Assembly (NCBI RefSeq): GCF_029533155.1
Contig: NZ_JAIZDB010000008.1
Span: 52,214 to 116,213 of the forward strand
DNA: 64,000 nt
Direction of reading: 5' to 3'
From: Psychrobacillus antarcticus
GTDB taxonomy: Bacteria > Bacillota > Bacilli > Bacillales_A > Planococcaceae
Shown here: one piece after another, positions 63,948 through 64,000 of the stretch
How positions within the stretch are numbered: the first letter of the stretch is position 1
How the letters are laid out: each line of letters starts with the position of its first letter
Made by a program: the position numbers and the translations under genes
Notes under the pieces: generated by a model
What the model was told of the DNA's origin: nothing
Seen by the model: the letters and a program-made list of their open reading frames with translations, nothing else
Database searches by the model: none

Positions 63948-64000
63948 TTTTGTACATACTTACGCAAGCGGAAATGTACATATTTGTGTTGACATTTATA

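Larger units (their letters stand above)
61819..63994 (+). mobile_element. IS21-family insertion sequence
   Basis: istA and istB lie between inverted repeats: left TGTTAATTTAAATATGTACA (61819) and the right end, whose complement reads TGTCAACACAAATATGTACA from 63994. A second internal copy, TATGTACAAA, recurs at both ends, as in the multiple transposase sites of IS21. Both tips are preceded by AAA, so the exact boundary may shift by 3 bp. Target duplication cannot be confirmed because the window ends. Confidence 0.88.

Overview
The window is a low-GC Firmicutes chromosome, most likely Bacillales and, by gene content and protein style, a Planococcaceae-type bacterium (Psychrobacillus, Lysinibacillus or Sporosarcina relatives). 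The evidence is a CIRCE-controlled groES-groEL pair, the order tsaE-tsaB-rimI-tsaD-ABC-F-rex-CPBP-groES-groEL (the same backbone as Bacillus subtilis ydiB-ydiL-groESL), strong AGGAGG ribosome binding sites, many TTG starts and abundant U-tailed hairpin terminators. The species assignment is inference.

Layout. 1-2000: a decayed MarR fragment and an IS3-family element. 2007-15518: a 13.5 kb integrated island bounded by an 18-bp direct repeat of the last 18 bases of groEL. A tyrosine integrase lies at its right end and candidate arm-type sites (GGCATCAA) sit inside both ends. Its cargo is an LCP cell-wall ligase, a VanRS-like two-component system present as one intact, one frameshifted and one remnant kinase copy, a membrane metallophosphoesterase, and a TetR-controlled thiohydantoin/hydantoin-type operon. 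15501-24771: conserved core genes, with a DnaA-box cluster between the ABC-F gene and tsaD. 26089-31069: YugN, an SGNH hydrolase, an acyltransferase, purU and two tandem LysM-3D proteins.

32013-40709 is a sialic-acid (N-acetylneuraminate/ManNAc) locus: kinase, epimerase, lyase, a sugar ABC importer with a cre site, and a divergent YesMN-type two-component system. 40961-51267 is a CoA-dependent catabolic cluster (alpha/beta hydrolase, two double-domain carboxymuconolactone-decarboxylase-like proteins, CoA-transferase A and B, thiolase, short-chain fatty-acid transporter, hydroxyacyl-CoA dehydrogenase, zinc alcohol dehydrogenase, cyclase) whose parts resemble the lower beta-ketoadipate pathway. 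51323-54308 holds miscellaneous genes. 54761-61115 is an ABC importer operon with an alkaline-phosphatase-fold enzyme, a PHP phosphoesterase and a DeoR regulator, probably for an organophosphorus compound. 61819-63994 is an IS21-family element.

Three non-coding signals stand out. First, a roughly 0.5-1.1 kb composite repeat occurs at three intergenic sites (18.4, 24.9 and 31.3 kb); each copy has a long fold-back with covarying stem, two further conserved blocks and a GC-rich block. Second, a phased array of ATCGCAA heptamers (21-21-21-21-29 bp spacing, 113-bp unit) lies at 54.4 kb, with a second partial copy at 61.7 kb cut by the IS21 element; together they bracket the organophosphorus operon in direct orientation. 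Third, the island appears to have been built by repeated recombination at its sensor-kinase and integrase sequences.
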